NCBI RefSeq assembly: GCF_003634615.1
Contig: NZ_RBKX01000001.1
Coordinates: 682,001-746,000 of the forward strand
DNA: 64,000 bases
Direction: 5' to 3'
Source: Flavobacterium sp. 102
GTDB taxonomy: Bacteria > Bacteroidota > Bacteroidia > Flavobacteriales > Flavobacteriaceae
In this document: one piece after another, positions 60,234-64,000 of the stretch
Position numbering within the stretch: the stretch's first letter is position 1
How the letters are laid out: each line of letters starts with the position of its first letter
Made by a program: the position numbers and the translations under genes
Notes under the pieces: model-generated
The model's input: the letters and a program-made list of their open reading frames with translations, nothing else
Told to the model about the DNA's origin: nothing
Databases searched by the model: none

Positions 60234-62498
60234 ACCACTTCTTTTGGCCGCTTGGAACATTTTTAATTCATCCCACGTAAATTGGTCACCATATTGTTCT
60301 TTCAATCCGCTTAACGATTCTTCTTTAAAACCTTTAAAAGCCTTGGCTAATGCTTTTATTTTATCTTCCGGCAATACATCTGAAATTGAAATAGTTTGGT
60401 TTTCAATTAATTTGGCTATATGGCTTCCAATGGTTTGAGCCGTTAATTTTCTGATAGCAGCAATTTCTTTGATTGAATTCTTTTGCAACCACAATTCGTA
60501 AGTTTCCTGAATAGTTGATTTTTTTGGTTCCTTTGTTTTTTTCTCCTTAGTATATCTTTCAATATCGTCTTCATCTTCCACTAGTGTGACATTGACATTT
60601 TTGAATTCTTGTTTTATGGTTTCCAATTTGTTAACCCTGTAATTCCGAATTTCGTCTGAAGACAATTTTTCTTTTGAAATGGTTTCACCTTTTACTACTG
60701 TTTCTATCAATAATTTGGCTTTCATCAAGCGTAAAACGGCTTTGATTTGGAGTTCTTCCAAAACCAATAACTCTTCGTAATAAGCTTTTGCTTTTTTGAG
60801 TCGTTGCACTTCTTCTATTTTCCACAGAATTTCATAAACCAAGTTATCCATTGGCAACAAAAAATAACTAAACGCGGCTTGAATTCGGTCATTTATAAAT
60901 TGAAAATCAATATTTTCTGAAAATAATTTATTCAATTGTGAAATGAATTTTCGTGACGGATCAATTAATTTTTCTATTTCTTCTGCTTGTTTTTTGGCCC
61001 AAAAAGCGTGTTTAGATTTGGCTGAAACAGTTGATGCTTCGTTATAACTGAATTGATGATTTCGCCATTCTTGCGCCAAATCATTCCAATCAAAACTGTT
61101 ACTCAAGTATTGATGAATAAAAGCTTTGGTATCTTGTTGTAAATTATTTTGAAGTATTTCTTCAGTGGCTTTGTTCAAGGAATAATCCATAACATCTTGG
61201 TCATTTGAAATGCCATTCATTTGCAACGGAGAAAGCAAAATTAAGCCGTTTAACGAACGCAAACGAGAAAGTGCTACATAGGCTTGTCCGGGAAGAAAAA
61301 CCTGCGAAACATCGAGCGCTGCTTTGTCAAAAGTTAGTCCTTGACTTTTATGAACCGTTATTGCCCAGGCTAATTTTATCGGATAATGGACAAACGTTCC
61401 CAAAACCTCTTCGTCAATTTCTTTAGTGTTTTCGTTTACCGTGTATCGAATATTTTCCCATTCATATTTTTCGACTTCAATGGTTTTATTTTCATCGGGG
61501 AAATGAACGAGAATTTCTCTTTCGGAAAGAGATTGGATGATGCCCATTTTTCCGTTAAAAAATTTTTTATCAAAGGATAAATCGTTTTTGATGAACATAA
61601 TTTGGGCTCCAATTTTTAGTTCCAATTCTTGTTCCAATGGGTAAATTTTATCCGGAAAGTCGCCAATAATTTCGGCACTGTAAGTTCTAGAATTTCCTTC
61701 CAAATCAATAAGCGATTGTGAATTGATGTTATCGGCTTTAGCATTATGAGTGGTTAAAGTGATGTAACCTTTGTTTGCTTTCAAATCAAAATCAGGTTTT
61801 ACAAACTGATTTAAAATTTGAAGATCATCTTTAGTGATTTTATTATTTCTAAGATTATTCAAAACCGAAATAAAAGTATCATCTGTTTGACGGAAAATGG
61901 TAGACAATTCAATATACAAAGGCGGATTTCTTTCGATTACATGTGCGTGAAAAAAGAATTTTCCTCTATAATAATTCCGAAGTGTTCGCCATTCTTCATC
62001 TCTAACAACAGGAGGAAGTTGTAGCAAATCCCCAATAAATAAAACTTGAATGCCGCCAAAAGGGCGATTGTTTTTTCTAACAGTTTGCATCATAAAATCC
62101 ATCGCGTCCAACAAATCGGCACGCAACATACTGACTTCATCAATGATGAGCAATTCCATATTTCGGATAACTGCTTTTTTTAATCCACTCATTTTGAAAT
62201 GTCTACGCAAAGTAGAACGGCTTTCGAATTTGGTGTTTTCGGTAAATTGTGGTGATGAATTATCGGGTAAAAATCCGCCAAAAGGCAATTGAAACATGGA
62301 GTGAATCGTTACACCGCCGGCATTTAAAGCCGCAATTCCTGTTGGCGCCACAACCACCGTATTTTTATGAGTGGTTTGAATTATTTCTTTAAGCAATGTC
62401 GTCTTTCCCGTTCCGGCTTTTCCGGTTAAAAAGACCGATCGGTTAGTTTGGTTGATGAATTGCAAAACATAGTTTGCTTCGGCTGTTACTGATTTCAT
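60225..62498 (-). CDS. PIF1/RecD-like helicase with C-terminal helix-turn-helix domain
   Basis: A 757-residue helicase of the PIF1/RRM3 family. The helicase motifs are: Walker A FLTGKAGTGKTTLLKEI (residues 23-39), APTGIAALNAGGVTIHSMFQLPFGG, Walker B MELLIIDEVSMLRADLLDAMD, LLQLPPV, an SH3-like region, then TVHKSQGLTFDKAALDVSQVFLPGQAYVALSRLRSLNGLIL. A long helical region follows, and near the C-terminus (about 660-755) a helix-turn-helix-like domain, TYELWLQKNSIKEIAAIRKLTAQTIGSHIAKLIENQ, like the HTH_40 domain found at the end of some RecQ helicases. It is probably involved in genome maintenance. The gene has a -7 element and overlaps the end of doxX. Confidence 0.92.
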   Translation of the reverse strand: MKSVTAEANYVLQFINQTNRSVFLTGKAGTGKTTLLKEIIQTTHKNTVVVAPTGIAALNAGGVTIHSMFQLPFGGFLPDNSSPQFTENTKFESRSTLRRHFKMSGLKKAVIRNMELLIIDEVSMLRADLLDAMDFMMQTVRKNNRPFGGIQVLFIGDLLQLPPVVRDEEWRTLRNYYRGKFFFHAHVIERNPPLYIELSTIFRQTDDTFISVLNNLRNNKITKDDLQILNQFVKPDFDLKANKGYITLTTHNAKADNINSQSLIDLEGNSRTYSAEIIGDFPDKIYPLEQELELKIGAQIMFIKNDLSFDKKFFNGKMGIIQSLSEREILVHFPDENKTIEVEKYEWENIRYTVNENTKEIDEEVLGTFVHYPIKLAWAITVHKSQGLTFDKAALDVSQVFLPGQAYVALSRLRSLNGLILLSPLQMNGISNDQDVMDYSLNKATEEILQNNLQQDTKAFIHQYLSNSFDWNDLAQEWRNHQFSYNEASTVSAKSKHAFWAKKQAEEIEKLIDPSRKFISQLNKLFSENIDFQFINDRIQAAFSYFLLPMDNLVYEILWKIEEVQRLKKAKAYYEELLVLEELQIKAVLRLMKAKLLIETVVKGETISKEKLSSDEIRNYRVNKLETIKQEFKNVNVTLVEDEDDIERYTKEKKTKEPKKSTIQETYELWLQKNSIKEIAAIRKLTAQTIGSHIAKLIENQTISISDVLPEDKIKALAKAFKGFKEESLSGLKEQYGDQFTWDELKMFQAAKRSGLT

Positions 62499-62520
62499 GG
62501 CTTGTAAGTTTTATAAGACA

Positions 62521-62528
62521 CAAAGTTA
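62521..62528 (-). promoter_or_regulatory. -7 promoter element of the PIF1-like helicase gene
   Basis: Minus-strand TAACTTTG matches TAnnTTTG, 22 bases before the start codon, downstream of the terminator of the OmpH-like gene. Confidence 0.55.
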
Positions 62529-62549
62529 AAGTATTGTATTTCAATATAC

Positions 62550-62583
62550 AACAAAAAAAGCGCCTTTAAATTATGGCGCTTTA
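62550..62583 (-). terminator. Intrinsic terminator of the OmpH-like gene
   Basis: AAAGCGCC / GGCGCTTT stem with a 10-base AT loop. Read on the minus strand it is followed by seven T residues, 23 bases beyond the stop codon at 62606. Confidence 0.85.
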
Positions 62584-62605
62584 CTATCTATAAGTTAAAA
62601 TGAAA

Positions 62606-63181
62606 TTATTTCTTTTCTTCTTTTTTGGATTCCGGTTTTTCTTCTTTCTTACCTGAAGATTTGTATTTGTCGTTAATCAATTTAATTATTTCTTTAGTTA
62701 CATCATAACTGTCTTTGGCATACAAAACTGAGGCTACATCGCCTGTTCCGTAGATATAATCATATCCTTTTTCTTTACCATAATCCTTGATTACTTTTCT
62801 GTAATTCTTAACTAAAGAATCCATTTCAACACCGCTTTCCTCTTGCAATTGTCTTAACATCGCTTGTTGTGCGTAGCTCAATTCTTGTTCTCTTTGTTGT
62901 AATTCAGCCCCTTTTTGTTGAGCCCAAACTTGCCCATTTGCCTGAGCGTTCTTCTGGAAATTAGCTGCTTCAGATTTGAAACGATTTACTTCAACTTCCA
63001 ATTGGCTTCCCATTACTTTGGATTTGTCTTTGTATTTTACTTCAATATCTTTTGCTTCCGTAGATTCTTCCATTAATTTAGAAGTATCGATGTAAGCCGT
63101 TTTGAATTCTTTTGTTTCGGTAGTTTTGTTGCAGGAAATTATTGAAATGGCCAATGCAAAAAGTAGAACTGTTTTCTTCAT
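62606..63181 (-). CDS. OmpH/Skp-like lipoprotein
   Basis: A 191-residue protein of the OmpH/Skp family with an N-terminal lipobox (MKKTVLLFALAISIISCNKT). The long coiled coil typical of Skp prongs (about 40-130: KDIEVKYKDKSKVMGSQLEVEVNRFKSEAANFQKNAQ, QREQELSYAQQAMLRQLQEE) is followed by the base domain (NYRKVIKDYGKEKGYDYIYGTGDVASVLYAKDSYDVTKEIIKLIN) and a basic/acidic tail (GKKEEKPESKKEEKK). Skp is normally a soluble periplasmic chaperone; here the lipobox suggests membrane anchoring. It is monocistronic, with a -7 element (TACTTTTG, minus strand, 63218-63225) and a terminator. Confidence 0.88.
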   Translation of the reverse strand: MKKTVLLFALAISIISCNKTTETKEFKTAYIDTSKLMEESTEAKDIEVKYKDKSKVMGSQLEVEVNRFKSEAANFQKNAQANGQVWAQQKGAELQQREQELSYAQQAMLRQLQEESGVEMDSLVKNYRKVIKDYGKEKGYDYIYGTGDVASVLYAKDSYDVTKEIIKLINDKYKSSGKKEEKPESKKEEKK

Positions 63182-63217
63182 TATTTATTTATGATTTGAT
63201 AAATTAATTTTTGGTTT

Positions 63218-63225
63218 CAAAAGTA
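63218..63225 (-). promoter_or_regulatory. -7 promoter element of the OmpH-like gene
   Basis: Minus-strand TACTTTTG matches TAnnTTTG, 36 bases before the start codon. Confidence 0.55.
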
Positions 63226-63309
63226 TAAAAATAAAAGGCAATAATCTAACGCTGAAAAACTGAGATTTTATTACAATTTCGCGATATAAAATTTAGTTAT
63301 TGTTTAAGT

Positions 63310-63338
63310 AAAAACGATAATCAGGCGTTATTGTTTTT
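63310..63338 (-). terminator. Possible terminator for the methyltransferase gene
   Basis: AAAAACGATAA / TTATTGTTTTT stem (one G-T pair) with a 7-base loop and flanking T residues on the minus strand, about 100 bases beyond the methyltransferase stop. The rest of the 254-base gap (63182-63435) shows nothing else. Confidence 0.45.
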
Positions 63339-63435
63339 GATTTCAAATAAAGCGTTTTAAAAGCATTTTCCTTTTCCTTCAACCAAAGACGCATTTTAAG
63401 TCGTTTTGATTAAACAGCGCTCGTTTATTTAAGTT

Positions 63436-64000
63436 TTATTGGTTTTTAATGATGTAAATGTGCGATGAATACTCATTTGTCTTCTTTCCGTTTAAATTTG
63501 ACTTCCATCCAACAAAAAATGCTCTGATGAAATTCATCTTTCCTGATTTGTATTTTTCAGAAAGCAAACTCACATAATAACTGTCAAATTTCATGGGTAA
63601 CACTTCCACCAATTTCATTTCTTTTTCGCCAAATAATTTTTCAATCGCTGTTTTTGAAAAATGCCAAATGTGTCTTGGCACATCATAAGCGGCCCAATGT
63701 CTGCCATAAAAATTAGCATCAAAAGATTTAAAATTTGGAACTGCGATCACAATTGTTCCGGTTGGTTTGATTAATCTTTTCAACTCCGTTATATATTCAT
63801 CCAAATTCGGAACATGTTCTAAAACGTGCCACATGGTGATTATGTCAAATGAGTTGCTTTCTAAAGCTGATAAACTTTCAGCAAAAGTTACTCCTTTATT
63901 TATCGCAATTCCTTTTGCTTTTGCGCTAGGTTCAATTCCGGTAATTTGCCAACCGTCATTTTTGGCTACCACTAAAAAATCTCCGGTTCCGGCACCAATG
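63436..64000 (-). CDS. Class I SAM-dependent methyltransferase, cut by the window edge
   Basis: Partial gene: the reading frame stays open to the last base of the window, so the N-terminus lies beyond 64000. The first visible residues are IGAGTGDFLVVAKNDGWQITGIEPS, which is motif I (SAM-binding GxGxG) followed by the acidic strand-2 residue. Further motifs are SLSALESNSFDIITMWHVLEHVPNLDEYITELKRLIKPTGTIVIAVPN (motifs II and III) and HWAAYDVPRHIWHFSKTAIEKLF. The last block is typical of methyltransferases that act on lipids, quinones or surface polysaccharides. Target unknown. Confidence 0.88.
   Translation of the reverse strand, partial: IGAGTGDFLVVAKNDGWQITGIEPSAKAKGIAINKGVTFAESLSALESNSFDIITMWHVLEHVPNLDEYITELKRLIKPTGTIVIAVPNFKSFDANFYGRHWAAYDVPRHIWHFSKTAIEKLFGEKEMKLVEVLPMKFDSYYVSLLSEKYKSGKMNFIRAFFVGWKSNLNGKKTNEYSSHIYIIKNQ

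Noticed and set aside
1..64000. CRISPR arrays, tRNA or rRNA genes, transposases, prophage
   Set aside because: I looked for regular repeat-spacer spacing, T-loop motifs, DDE or integrase motifs and found none. The short tandem words are contiguous, without spacers.

Overview
The window reads as core chromosome of a Flavobacterium-like member of the Bacteroidota (Flavobacteriia). The reasons are AT-rich DNA, Bacteroidota-type promoter elements (TAnnTTTG, once with TTTG 19 bp upstream), little use of Shine-Dalgarno sites, many lipoproteins with an SC-type lipobox, TonB-dependent receptors, a complete Bat (aerotolerance) operon and a flavobacterial-style suf cluster with DUF59 and DUF2480 partners. 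I saw no rRNA, tRNA, CRISPR array, transposase or phage genes. No gene-free stretch exceeds 300 bases.

Layout. 1-6.1 kb: a TonB-dependent receptor, two surface lipoproteins (one with DUF5689) and, divergently, a secreted endonuclease/exonuclease/phosphatase-family enzyme. 6.2-8.5 kb: 3-hydroxyanthranilate dioxygenase and an ALDH7-type aldehyde dehydrogenase, separated by a composite inverted repeat. 8.5-12.7 kb: a small membrane peptide, a PhnA-like protein, an outer-membrane protein, a metallophosphoesterase overlapping an AlbA_2 (Schlafen-fold) protein, and an aldo/keto reductase. 12.9-22.1 kb: the Bat operon (MoxR ATPase, DUF58, a large BatD-like membrane protein, BatA, BatB, BatC, BatD, BatE). 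22.2-31.2 kb: housekeeping genes (pheS, gpsA, nadD, gmk, yicC-type RNase, EamA transporter, ArsC-like protein, thioesterase, DinB, a trans-sulfuration enzyme). 31.4-41.4 kb: a small secreted basic peptide, DUF3078, and the suf iron-sulfur cluster genes in two blocks (sufABCD; sufS-lipoprotein-sufE-DUF59-DUF2480) separated by an oppositely oriented serine hydrolase. 41.5-49.7 kb: metallo-beta-lactamase-fold hydrolase, MarR regulator, outer-membrane receptor, subtilisin-like and M1 peptidases. 49.7-64 kb: rnpA, DUF4349, S41 protease, a tandem-OmpA protein, acetyltransferase, DUF4837, LysM transglycosylase, pgk, holB, DoxX, a PIF1-like helicase, an OmpH/Skp-like lipoprotein and a methyltransferase cut by the window edge.

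The most distinctive feature not explained by genes is a set of intergenic elements built from short degenerate words (about 6-10 bp) repeated in tandem and usually followed by their inverted complement. At least a dozen lie between genes, most of them between co-directional genes inside operons. The same word recurs at unrelated loci: AGTGTTCAGT at three, GGGATAAG at two, AACCGCAAA at two, with several one-off words. They resemble in style the short tandemly repeated repetitive (STRR) sequences of cyanobacteria. I regard them as the best candidate here for a poorly described genetic element.
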